A program made the position numbers and the translations under genes. The notes beneath the pieces were generated by a model. That model was given only the letters and a program-made list of their open reading frames with translations. It had not been told where the DNA came from and did not search any database. A stretch of 64,000 nt of DNA from Paenibacillus dendritiformis (GTDB lineage: Bacteria; Bacillota; Bacilli; Paenibacillales; Paenibacillaceae), in NCBI RefSeq assembly GCF_945605565.1, contig NZ_OX216966.1, positions 1,229,001-1,293,000 on the forward strand. The letters run 5' to 3'. Numbering within the stretch: position 1 is the stretch's first letter; every line of letters starts with the position of its first letter. Below, in pieces: positions 43,601 to 51,665 of the stretch.

Positions 43601-46600
43601 AAGCCGCGCTCGTTCACAGCTTCGTGAGCGAAGTGCTGACCCACAATCCGCAGACGAACGTCGTGCTGATCGGGGATTTGAATGATTTCCAATTCTCCGA
43701 CACATTGCGGGTTGTCGCGGGGAATGAATTGTTCAATCTGGTAGACGGACTGCCGGAAGCCAGGCGCTACTCTTATATTTATGAAGGCAACTCGCAGACG
43801 CTGGATCATATTTTGGCCGATAACAAGCTGGCCAAGCGGGCAGAGCTGGACATCGTGCATATCAATGCCGATTTCATGGAAGCGCATGGACGGGTGAGCG
43901 ATCATGATCCGCTGCTCGCTCAGCTTCAGTTCGGCAAGCCGGATGACGAAGAATTCCAGTTGAGGCTGCTTCATACAAATGATACGCATGCGCATCTGGA
44001 CAGTGTGCCGCGCCGTATTACGGCCATTAAGGAAGCGCGTGGGGGCGCGGATCATTCCCTTCTTCTCGATGCGGGCGATGTCTTTTCCGGCACGCTGTAT
44101 TTCAACAAGTATGAAGGTCTGGCGGATCTGGACTTCATGAACCTGGTCGGCTACGATGCGATGACCTTCGGCAATCATGAATTCGATGCCGGGCCGGCGA
44201 AGTTGGCGAACTTCATCAAGCAGGCGAAATTCCCATTCGTCAGCTCCAATATCGATTTCGACAAGGAGCCGGAGCTGCAGGGCATGTTCCAGCATGAGAT
44301 AGGCCATCCGGGAGCGGAAGCGAGCATTTACCCGGCGATTATCCTCGATGTCGATGGCGAGAAGGTCGGTGTATTCGGCTTGACGACGGAGGATACGGCA
44401 TTTCTGGCTTCTCCGGGCGAGCATATCGCCTTCCGCAATTACGCGGAGAGCGCCCGGGCAACGGTGGCCATGCTGCGCGAAGAAGGAATCGACAAAATTA
44501 TTGCGCTGACCCATCTCGGTTATGAAGTCGACCGGGCGCTGGCGGAGAGCGTGGAAGGCATCGATATCATCATTGGCGGCCATTCGCATACGAAATTAAC
44601 GGAGCCGGCCGTCATCGAGCGGGCAGACGGCGAACGGACCTTGATCGTCCAGACCGGCGAATACGGCCGGTACCTCGGCGAGCTGGATGTCACCTTCGAC
44701 CGCAACGGGGCATTGACGGACTGGAGCGGCAAGCTGACCGATATCGATGCGAAGGATGCCTCGGGCCAATATGTCTTTGCCGACGATGCGGAGGCCGCGG
44801 CGAAGCTGGCCGAGTACGCCGGGCCGCTGGAGGAATTCAAGAAGCAGGTCATCGGCAAGACGAAGGTATTCCTGGACGGCGAACGCGGCAGCGTGCGCAA
44901 GCAGGAGACGAATCTGGGCAATCTGATTGCCGACAGCATGCGCGCGAAGGTGCAGCGTCTGCTGAACGAGACCGGCGTTAAAGGGTATGTAACGATACAA
45001 AATGGCGGCGGCATTCGGGCCTCGATCCAGGCGGGCGATATTACGCTGGGCGATCTGCTGACGGTCATGCCGTTCGGCAACAATCTGTCCGCCGTGAAGA
45101 TGACGGGCGAGGAAATTATCGCTGCCCTGGAGAACGGCGTCAGCGGCGTGGAGACGGGGCAGGGACGCTTCCCGCAGGTGTCGGGCATGCGCTTCTATTA
45201 CGACTCCACGAAGAAGGGCGAGACGGTCGACGCCGTGACCGGCGAGGTGACGCAGAAGGGCGAGCGGATCGTCAAAGTGCAGGTGAAGAATGACGACGGC
45301 ACCTATGCCGATATCGATCCGCAAGGCTATTACATCGTGGCGACGAACTCGTTCATGGCGGACGGGGGCGACTTCTACCGCTCGATGAAGCAGGCGAAGA
45401 ACGACGGCCGCTTCTATGAGCTGAACATTGTCGATTATGAAGTGTTCATCGAGCATCTAGATCGCATCGGCATCATCAACGCCGGGGTGGAAGGGCGGAT
45501 TACCGATCTGAAGGGCGGCAAGCTGCCGGAAGAGCCCGGCCCGAATCCGAATCCGAATCCGGGCCCGGGGACAGGTTCAGGCTCCGGATCAAGCTCCAGC
45601 TCGGATTCACCCTCGAATCCAAGTCCAACGCCAAGTCCGAAGCCTGCCGAAGATAAGCCGGGAACCGTAACGGCGACACCGGAAAAGCTGGCCGCTATCG
45701 GAGGCGGCGCCATTGTCTTCGAGATGCCGGCCGGGACTGGCGAAGTGAAGTTCCCGTCCAATACGTACGGGCTGCTGCTTCAGAACAAGCTGGAAGTGAA
45801 GTCGGAGCATATCTCGATCGAGATCCCTGCCGAATTGATGAAGCAGCTAATCAACAAATGGACGGACAACGAGAAGCAAGGCTCCGTCATCTCCTTGAAG
45901 CTGGCGCCGCTCGCGAAGGAAGCGGCGAACGAGAGAATCGCCAAGGCCGAGAGGGCATCCGGCATGAAGGTGAGGCTATCCGGCGATATGTACGAACTTG
46001 GCCTGATGATCACGCTCGCGAACGGAACGACGGAGAAGCTGACCTCCTTCGATCAGCCCGTTGTGCTTCGGCTCACCGCTGATTCGGGCTTCAAGCCGAG
46101 ACGGGCAGGGATATATGCTGTCTCCGGCAGCGGAACGGCCACGCAGGCAGAGGGAGACTATGATCGTGTCGAGATGGCTGCACTTATTCGCGAGTTCGGC
46201 ACCTATGCGATCCTGGAAATGACGAAGCCGTTCGCCGATCTGCCTTCCGGCCATTGGGCCTACGGCGTCATTCAAGAGCTTGCGCTGAAGCGGATCATAA
46301 GCGGCACCAGCGCTACGAAGTTCGAGCCGGCCCGGGCCATTACGCGGGCGGAGTTCACCGCGCTGCTGGCGCAGGCGCTGAAGCTGAGAGGGACGGGCGG
46401 CAAGGCATTTGCCGACGTCGACGCGGATGCATGGTACGCTGCGCCGGTCGCGGCGGCGCATGAGGCGGGGATCGTCAGCGGCAAGAGCGCGAACCGCTTC
46501 GACCCCGCGGGCGCAGTTACCCGGGAAGAGATGGCGGTCATGCTGGTCAAAGCTTATGAAGTGAAGACAGGCAAGAAGCTTGCCGTCAACGCGAAGCGGA

Positions 46601-46767
46601 CATTCAGCGATGCGGACCGGATTTCTCTCTGGGCTGTCGAGCATGTGAACGCCGCGGCCGGGGTTGGCTTGATGAAGGGGCGGGCGACAGGGCGGTTCGT
46701 TCCGGGAGCAGAGGCGAATCGGGCGGAAGCTGCGCAAGCCATTTACAATTTGCTAATCGATAACTAA
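40684..46767 (+). CDS. S-layer-anchored extracellular nuclease/5'-nucleotidase, YhcR/NucH type
   Basis: This 2027-residue surface protein has a Sec signal (to about residue 37), a DUF6359-like region (38-150), chitobiase-type beta domains (about 161-235 and 426-500, with VIYYTLDGTEPT), OB-like domains (240-340 and 505-610), an endonuclease/exonuclease/phosphatase domain (775-1085: ASFNVENYW, IGDLNDF, SDHDPL), a metallophosphatase (1092-1330: LLHTNDTHAHLD, GNHEFD, GGHSHT) and a 5'-nucleotidase C-terminal domain (1390-1560: NLGNLIAD, QNGGGIRA). A Pro/Gly/Ser linker (1615-1665), an unassigned region and three SLH domains (1845-2027) follow. It should degrade external nucleic acid to nucleosides and phosphate. 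The ATG follows GGGAAGGGAGCGAC. Confidence 0.9.
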   Translation: MVHRIWTKSIRVIVAAVLLLSSIAPAGWTAGTAAAAAKAVLTVADAIAKNNDGKSYTVEGYVVGFAISSTTFTRDSAKFNSDTNLVIADSAEETAEDRTLFVQIASPFRQEFGLQSNLGLIGSRIRVTGTLEEYFKPHRGVKSTTFMEKVTVTPPDQAASVTAIPPSGAVQAGTRVSLSSPTVTASVYYNLNGNSDKSEFIPYTQPIEITGPTTIKAYAKQDGLKDSDIAEFIYSVVTSSSIAEARGGNAGDTALVQGIVTYREDTGSGFSNLYIQDDTAGIVVRGQNITAEQGDKIEVQGRLELYNGLLQLNKEPGGSLRMVEPGLPLPAAKPITSADFAQEAGKQYEGQLVEVAAAAIDRSSGSTYYATDQLGAGIVIYAKNVPAALAVSRTYERIAGVLSYHSSYGYQLIPRAYADVVETELSVTASLPSGNVAKGSEIALSTPASGGVIYYTLDGTEPTQASARYAAPIAIQEDTTIKAIVVKDGAISAVYTFTYKVLKDTGHLLIHDIQGEGHRSPYADQAVTGVEGIVTFKRDKSNFYIQESNPDRYSKDGRASDAILVYHKDSPAKVGDQVKVAGVVKEYKEKTYSSNPVDLTTTEIAASSVDIISHDQDLPPPVVLGKDRMIPPSIITDGYQLTDAYYDPERNALDLYESLEGMRVMIENPDIIGPYKYEIPVSVRQEGSHPVVSPAGGLVLTEGSLNPQRVLVSLDYMTPKPNPVVKTGDRFTEPLIGVIAYSFSNYKLLPERLPEVESGKGKPAVTSIVADSEKLTIASFNVENYWNDPSTKGKEKTRKIGDVIVRNLKSPDIIGLMEVQDNNGDTDNGVVDASRNYDAIIGAIQAAGGPVYHYTDIDPEDKMDGGAPGGNIRVGFLYNPERVTLANSQQNAKGDAKTAVRYGPDGLTYNPGRIEPANEAFDSSRKPLAAEFLFRGERVLVIANHFNSKGGDHAPYGGIQPPQRSSEVQRAKQAALVHSFVSEVLTHNPQTNVVLIGDLNDFQFSDTLRVVAGNELFNLVDGLPEARRYSYIYEGNSQTLDHILADNKLAKRAELDIVHINADFMEAHGRVSDHDPLLAQLQFGKPDDEEFQLRLLHTNDTHAHLDSVPRRITAIKEARGGADHSLLLDAGDVFSGTLYFNKYEGLADLDFMNLVGYDAMTFGNHEFDAGPAKLANFIKQAKFPFVSSNIDFDKEPELQGMFQHEIGHPGAEASIYPAIILDVDGEKVGVFGLTTEDTAFLASPGEHIAFRNYAESARATVAMLREEGIDKIIALTHLGYEVDRALAESVEGIDIIIGGHSHTKLTEPAVIERADGERTLIVQTGEYGRYLGELDVTFDRNGALTDWSGKLTDIDAKDASGQYVFADDAEAAAKLAEYAGPLEEFKKQVIGKTKVFLDGERGSVRKQETNLGNLIADSMRAKVQRLLNETGVKGYVTIQNGGGIRASIQAGDITLGDLLTVMPFGNNLSAVKMTGEEIIAALENGVSGVETGQGRFPQVSGMRFYYDSTKKGETVDAVTGEVTQKGERIVKVQVKNDDGTYADIDPQGYYIVATNSFMADGGDFYRSMKQAKNDGRFYELNIVDYEVFIEHLDRIGIINAGVEGRITDLKGGKLPEEPGPNPNPNPGPGTGSGSGSSSSSDSPSNPSPTPSPKPAEDKPGTVTATPEKLAAIGGGAIVFEMPAGTGEVKFPSNTYGLLLQNKLEVKSEHISIEIPAELMKQLINKWTDNEKQGSVISLKLAPLAKEAANERIAKAERASGMKVRLSGDMYELGLMITLANGTTEKLTSFDQPVVLRLTADSGFKPRRAGIYAVSGSGTATQAEGDYDRVEMAALIREFGTYAILEMTKPFADLPSGHWAYGVIQELALKRIISGTSATKFEPARAITRAEFTALLAQALKLRGTGGKAFADVDADAWYAAPVAAAHEAGIVSGKSANRFDPAGAVTREEMAVMLVKAYEVKTGKKLAVNAKRTFSDADRISLWAVEHVNAAAGVGLMKGRATGRFVPGAEANRAEAAQAIYNLLIDN

Positions 46768-46776
46768 GCCGGAATA

Positions 46777-46826
46777 ACAAAACAGGGCGGGCAGAGTGAT
46801 ATCTGCTGCGCCCTGTTTTGTTGTTG
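46777..46826 (+). terminator. Terminator after the SLH nuclease gene
   Basis: AACAAAACAGGGCG (46777-46790) pairs with CGCCCTGTTTTGTT (46809-46822), with further pairing inside the loop (GCAGA/TCTGC). Confidence 0.85.
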
Positions 46827-47083
46827 ACCGGATGGCAGGCCAATGGAATCATTATTGTCGTACTGAGGAACAATTTAACAATCATTGTCGTATAATCTAG
46901 TAAAGGAGATACCCTGCATCGTATATAATAGAAACAACCGAAGCACATGCCCAAGTGAATTAGGGCACATTCCTTCGGGTAAAAATGTTGTCAGGGCGTA
47001 TCATAGTTAGATATCGATATCTTTCATGAGCCTGGCTGCCGAACGAAGGGGTATCAACTATATAACCTGCGGAGGGAAGGCCG
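46827..47083. promoter_or_regulatory. Region before the response regulator gene
   Basis: This 257 bp region contains a direct repeat of ATTGTCGTA (near 46854 and 46884), the second running into TATAAT, a good -10 hexamer at about 46890. A further AT-rich dyad GATATCGATATC lies near 47012-47023. Which of these controls the two-component genes is not clear. Confidence 0.4.
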
Positions 47084-48205
47084 ATGAGAGCCATATTGAT
47101 CGATGATGAGTATTTGGCGCTTGCTTATTTGAATGACCTGTTGGCCGAGACAGGGAAAATTGTAATAGAAGGAACCTATCAGGATCCGAAGCGGGCCCTG
47201 AAGGAAGTGGAAGACATTGCGCCGGATGTCGTGTTTTTGGATATCGACATGCCGGAAATGACGGGGATTGAGCTGGCGGAGCGGATTCAGTCTTCGCTCC
47301 CGGCGACCCAGATCGTGTTCATTACAGCCTATGATCATTACGCCGTCAAGGCGTTCGAACTCAATGCCATCGACTATTTGCTGAAGCCGGTAGAAGTCGA
47401 ACGGTTGACGGCGACGCTGGAGCGGCTGGCGGAGCGGGCGGCCATAACGGTGCAGGCCAAGAAGCAGGCGTCCATCCGCATGATTCGCTGCTTCCAGAAC
47501 CTGCATATCGAGTTCGAGAATCCGTCGCAGAAGCCGATCCGGTGGCGAACATCCAAAGCCCAGGAACTATTCGCCTATTTGCTGCATCATCGGGGAAGGC
47601 AGGTTCGCAAAGAAATTCTTCTCGAGCTGCTATGGCCGGACATGAATGCCAAGAAAGGGTATGCCCAGCTGTATACGGCCATTTATCAAGTGCGCAAAAC
47701 GTTGGAGCCTTACCTCGAGCAGTTGAAGATCATCAACTGCGAGGACAGTTATATGCTTGTCCTTCAAGACGCGGTTATCGACTGCGTGCAATGGGAGCAG
47801 GAGACCGAAGCGCTGCCCCCTGTCGGACAGGATACGATTCTGGCCTATCGGGAGCTGCTGCAGCAGTACAGCGGCGATTATTTGGCCGATTACAGTTACT
47901 TGTGGGCAGAGGGAGAACGTCAGCGCCTTCGTTCCCTGTGGCTCCATCTCGTGAACGAGGTTGCCGACTATTACGTGGCGGACAACGATTTCCCGGCTGC
48001 GCTCGAGGTCTATCACCGACAGGTCAATGTCTACCCTCGAATTGAGTCCGGCTACTATATGCTGATGCGGTTATATGCGGAGCTGGGGGACCGGAATGCG
48101 GTGGAAGCCACCTATGCCAAGCTGTGCGACATGACGCAGAACGAGTTCGGGATTCCGCCGCAGGCGGCCTATCAATCGTGGTATGAGAGATGGAGCGGCA
48201 ACTAG
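47084..48205 (+). CDS. Response regulator with BTAD domain
   Basis: This 373-residue protein has a receiver domain (residues 1-120; acidic pocket Asp7/Asp8, phosphoacceptor Asp53 in FLDIDMP, Thr in FITAYDH, Lys in LLKPVE), a winged-helix domain of SARP/OmpR type (about 140-220, KAQELFAYLLHHRGRQVRKEILLELLWP in outline) and a C-terminal bacterial transcriptional activation (BTAD) helical domain (about 230-373). It controls transcription when phosphorylated. The ATG follows GCGGAGGGAAGGCCG. The sensor kinase gene starts 80 bp downstream and is the likely partner. Confidence 0.9.
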   Translation: MRAILIDDEYLALAYLNDLLAETGKIVIEGTYQDPKRALKEVEDIAPDVVFLDIDMPEMTGIELAERIQSSLPATQIVFITAYDHYAVKAFELNAIDYLLKPVEVERLTATLERLAERAAITVQAKKQASIRMIRCFQNLHIEFENPSQKPIRWRTSKAQELFAYLLHHRGRQVRKEILLELLWPDMNAKKGYAQLYTAIYQVRKTLEPYLEQLKIINCEDSYMLVLQDAVIDCVQWEQETEALPPVGQDTILAYRELLQQYSGDYLADYSYLWAEGERQRLRSLWLHLVNEVADYYVADNDFPAALEVYHRQVNVYPRIESGYYMLMRLYAELGDRNAVEATYAKLCDMTQNEFGIPPQAAYQSWYERWSGN

Positions 48206-48284
48206 AAGAGATGATTTAGAATGTACATAATCTAACAGGTAAGGCCGGATCGGCCGCAATGAGACAAAGAAAGTTGTAGATCCT

Positions 48285-51200
48285 ATGTCCATACGAAAAA
48301 TTATGATAACCGCCGGGTTGGTCTTGGTCATTCTGACGAGTATCCGCCTGTTGTGGATAGCGAAGTTCACGGCGCCGGATTCCCCGCAAGCCGAACAAGG
48401 CGTGTTGGATTTGCGCGGCTGGGATATTTCCGCCGAACGGGTCTTTACGCTAAATGGAGAATGGGAATTCTACCCCGGCGTATATTTGCAGCAGGGGGAT
48501 CATCCCCCTGCAGACGAGCGGCATATGCTGCAGGTGCCCGGCAATTGGAAGGCGAATGTGTTCGAGGCGGGCTATGGTTACGGGACGTACCGGCTTCGCA
48601 TTTTGATTGATCCGGGAGAGGGAAAGTCGTTGGCTATTCGGGTTCCCAATATTCAGAACTCGTCCGAGTTGTACGTGAACGGCCGTCTGCTGGCGCATTC
48701 CGGCCGTCCGGCTGCAGATGCCGAGCACAACATTGCCCAGAACATTCCTTATTCCGCGTTCTTCGTTCCTGACGGCGGCGAGGTCGAGCTTGTCATTCAT
48801 GCCGCCAACTTCATGAACCGGCGCATCGGCGGCATCGCGCGCCCGCTGTTATTCGGCACGGCGGAGGCCGTAACCGGCGCGACGTGGCTGAGCATCGGCA
48901 CCCAATTAATGGTATGCATTGTCCTCTTCATGCATGTTGTGTATGCCATCATTTTGTATTTCATTGGAGGGCGGCAAAAAGCGCTCATTTATTTTTCGCT
49001 TCTCGTCATCAGCGCGATCATCATGACCCTGGTGGATGATGACAAGGTGCTGCTGGATTGGCTGCAGCTCGACTATGAATGGTATGTCAAGCTGATTTAT
49101 ATATCGATGTTCGGCGTCTCGGGCTTCCTGCTGCAGTTCGCCAAGCATTTATTTCCGGAGTATAGACAGGTTGCCGCCTTTCGATGGCATGGAGCCGCGT
49201 GCTTAGCTGTGTCCTTCTTCATTTTTTGTGTGCCGGCCCGGGTTACGTTAAGCATTGATATTTTATACAGCCTGGTCATTATCTTCTCCTACCTTATCGT
49301 TCCCGTTATTATGCTGCGCGCGTCCATGAAAACGGAACGTGATGCCATTTACTTATTGATCTCGGCGATAGCCGTTACAGTCAATATTATGTGGGGAAGC
49401 ATCAAGACGAGAGTGTGGTTCGAATTGACCTACTATCCGATCGATTTGATTATCGCCTTTCTCGCCTTCGCCACGTTCTGGTTCAAGCGATTTTTCCGGA
49501 CTTCGGCCCAGATGGCTGATTTGAACGTTCAATTGATTAAGGCGGACAAGGTGAAGGATGAGTTCCTGGCGAACACTTCGCATGAATTGCGGACTCCGCT
49601 GCACGGCATCATTAACATGGCCCAGAGCGTGCTCGAGGACGAGCGGCGATCGCTGACCGAACCGAACCGCAAAAATTTGGAGCTGATCGTAGCGGTCGGA
49701 CGCCGCATGTCGCATCTGCTGAACGATCTGCTCGATTCCTCCCAGCTGAAGCAGGAGAAGCTGCGGCTTCAGCTGCAGCGCGTGTCCGTCCCCCCGGTGG
49801 CGATCGGCGTGATCGACATGCTGTCCTTCATGACCGAAGGCAAGCCGATCCGGCTGGAGATGAACATTCCGGAGGAGCTCCCTCCCGTCATTGCCGACGA
49901 GGAACGGCTCATTCAGATCCTGTTCAACCTGCTTCACAACGCGATTAAATATACGGACGAGGGCGCCGTGTTGGTCGACGCCTATGTCCGGAAGGGGTAC
50001 GCGCATATCGGCGTCTCGGATACCGGGCGCGGGATGGACGAAGCGACGAAGCGAAGAGCATTCCAGGCGTATGAACAGGGAGAAGCGAGCACGACCGTCG
50101 GGGGCATCGGCCTCGGCTTAAGCATTACGAAGCAGCTGGTTGAACTGCATGGCGGAACGCTAAAGGTGGAATCGGAGGTAGGAACCGGTTCTGTGTTCAC
50201 CTTCACGCTTCCGCTGGCGCAGACGGCAAGCCCGGTCTGGAAGAGAGGGAAGGCGGAGCCCGCCTTGCTTCGAAGCCGCCGTACCTCTCTGCCTGCCCCG
50301 GGCGTTCCAAACAGTTCGCCGGAAATGGCCGCTGCGGCAGACGGCATGAACATATTGGCTGTCGACGATGATCCGGTCAATCTGAACATTCTGACCAATC
50401 TGCTGTTCGCGGAAGGATATAATGTCGCGACCGCCATGAACGGCAGGGAGGCCGCCGCCATGCTGGATCAGAAGCGCTGGGATCTGATCGTTGCCGATGT
50501 CATGATGCCGCATATGTCCGGCTATGAGCTGACCCGCGCCGTTCGCGAGCGGTTCTCCATGTCAGAGCTTCCGGTGCTGCTGCTGACGGCTCGCAGCCGG
50601 GCGGAAGACATTGATTCCGGCTTCCGCGCCGGAGCGAATGATTATGTGACGAAGCCCGTTGAAGCCTTGGAGCTGAAGTCGCGGGTGCGGGCATTGACCG
50701 ACCTGAGACGGTCGGTCGGGGAGCTGCTGCGAATGGAAGCCGCCTATTTGCAGGCCCAGATTAAGCCGCATTTCCTGTTCAATACGTTGAATTCCATCGT
50801 GGCTCTGAGCAAGCTCGATGCCGATAAGATGCGCGCGCTCATTGAATCGTTCAGCAAATATTTGCGGCTGAGCTTCGATCTGTGGAATGCGGAGCATCTC
50901 GTCCCGCTGGAGCACGAGCTGGATCTCGTGCGCGCTTACCTGACGATCGAGAAGACGCGCTTCGGCGACAGGCTGGATGTGATCTGGGACGTGAACTACG
51001 AGCTCGATGCGGAGCTTCCGCCGCTGACGATTCAGCCGCTCGTAGAGAATGCGCTCCGTCACGGCATTCTGAGCCGATCCCAAGGAGGAACCATTCATAT
51101 TCGCATTGATGCGGAGGCAGACGGAATCCGGATCGCCGTGGCGGATGACGGGGTCGGCATGGACAGTCATACGTTGGAGCGGTTGCTGACAAGCGGCAAG

Positions 51201-51332
51201 GGCCCGCAAGGTGGAATCGGCCTGATCAACACGGACAAGCGGTTGCGGAAGCAGTATGGCCAAGGATTGAGCATTCAGAGCATGCAGGGGGAGGGGACGA
51301 CGGTATCCTTCCACATTCCGAATAAGCGGTGA
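48285..51332 (+). CDS. Hybrid sensor kinase with two histidine kinase modules
   Basis: This 1015-residue membrane protein starts with a helix, an extracellular jelly-roll-like 7TMR-DISMED2 sensor (about 40-200) and a seven-helix 7TMR-DISM region (about 205-405). A first kinase follows: HisKA with His in NTSHELRTPLHG near residue 431 and an ATPase domain (525-643; NAIKYT, DTGRGM, GIGLGLS). Then comes a receiver (about 687-800, Asp in VADVMMP near 737) and a second, LytS/YesM-type kinase (His in IKPHFLFNTLN near 828, ATPase to 1015 with VENALRHG and GGIGLINTDKRL). The BTAD regulator upstream is the probable target. The start has no strong binding site. Confidence 0.9.
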   Translation: MSIRKIMITAGLVLVILTSIRLLWIAKFTAPDSPQAEQGVLDLRGWDISAERVFTLNGEWEFYPGVYLQQGDHPPADERHMLQVPGNWKANVFEAGYGYGTYRLRILIDPGEGKSLAIRVPNIQNSSELYVNGRLLAHSGRPAADAEHNIAQNIPYSAFFVPDGGEVELVIHAANFMNRRIGGIARPLLFGTAEAVTGATWLSIGTQLMVCIVLFMHVVYAIILYFIGGRQKALIYFSLLVISAIIMTLVDDDKVLLDWLQLDYEWYVKLIYISMFGVSGFLLQFAKHLFPEYRQVAAFRWHGAACLAVSFFIFCVPARVTLSIDILYSLVIIFSYLIVPVIMLRASMKTERDAIYLLISAIAVTVNIMWGSIKTRVWFELTYYPIDLIIAFLAFATFWFKRFFRTSAQMADLNVQLIKADKVKDEFLANTSHELRTPLHGIINMAQSVLEDERRSLTEPNRKNLELIVAVGRRMSHLLNDLLDSSQLKQEKLRLQLQRVSVPPVAIGVIDMLSFMTEGKPIRLEMNIPEELPPVIADEERLIQILFNLLHNAIKYTDEGAVLVDAYVRKGYAHIGVSDTGRGMDEATKRRAFQAYEQGEASTTVGGIGLGLSITKQLVELHGGTLKVESEVGTGSVFTFTLPLAQTASPVWKRGKAEPALLRSRRTSLPAPGVPNSSPEMAAAADGMNILAVDDDPVNLNILTNLLFAEGYNVATAMNGREAAAMLDQKRWDLIVADVMMPHMSGYELTRAVRERFSMSELPVLLLTARSRAEDIDSGFRAGANDYVTKPVEALELKSRVRALTDLRRSVGELLRMEAAYLQAQIKPHFLFNTLNSIVALSKLDADKMRALIESFSKYLRLSFDLWNAEHLVPLEHELDLVRAYLTIEKTRFGDRLDVIWDVNYELDAELPPLTIQPLVENALRHGILSRSQGGTIHIRIDAEADGIRIAVADDGVGMDSHTLERLLTSGKGPQGGIGLINTDKRLRKQYGQGLSIQSMQGEGTTVSFHIPNKR

Positions 51333-51350
51333 CGAGGCCGCTCCAGTAGA

Positions 51351-51394
51351 CAAAGCCCGCAGGTTCCCTCATGACAAGGGGCTTGCGGGGCTTC
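51351..51394 (+). terminator. Weak hairpin after the sensor kinase gene
   Basis: AAGCCCGCA (51354-51362 region) pairs imperfectly with TTGCGGGGCTT (51384-51394 region). There is no T run, so termination is uncertain. Confidence 0.4.
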
Positions 51395-51506
51395 GTGAGC
51401 CGCCCTCGCTGCCTCTCACATAGGCTTGTTGCATGATGAGGAATGAATGAGAAGATGCCCGTCCCGAGACCGATTTACAGGTTATGGGTTATATGGTACC
51501 TTCGAC

Positions 51507-51528
51507 TTGGAACTGACGGTCAGTCCAA
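51507..51528. promoter_or_regulatory. TetR-type operator upstream of the P450 gene
   Basis: TTGGAACTGAC (51507-51517) is followed by one base and GTCAGTCCAA (51519-51528), a near-perfect palindrome apart from one extra base. ACTGAC/GTCAGT dyads of this form are typical operators of TetR-family repressors. It lies about 140 bp upstream of the P450 start, and no intact tetR gene is adjacent. Confidence 0.6.
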
Positions 51529-51553
51529 TTCTACTTGGGGGATAGTTGAGAGG

Positions 51554-51637
51554 ATGAGCAGGCAGGAGCAGCACATTTCTCCGGAGGAGCTGGAGGAGAT
51601 ACTGTTCCGCATCGTGATGAATGGAAGCTTGATCTAA
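51554..51637 (+). pseudogene. Short ORF, possible tail of a lost TetR-family regulator
   Basis: The ATG at 51554 opens a 27-residue frame ending SPEELEEILFRIVMNGSLI, 28 bp before the P450 gene. The acidic helix followed by a hydrophobic one resembles the extreme C terminus of TetR-family repressors, and a TetR-type operator lies just upstream. One reading is that the body of a tetR gene was deleted and only operator and tail remain. It could equally be a chance ORF or short leader; the frame is open from 51443. Confidence 0.3.
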
Positions 51638-51665
51638 CGCATGGGAAGAGAGGAGAGATTGAACC

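Noticed and set aside
41110..45456. Long minus-strand ORFs opposite the SLH nuclease gene
   Set aside because: High-GC shadow frames; compositional bias explains their length and they contain no recognisable motif.
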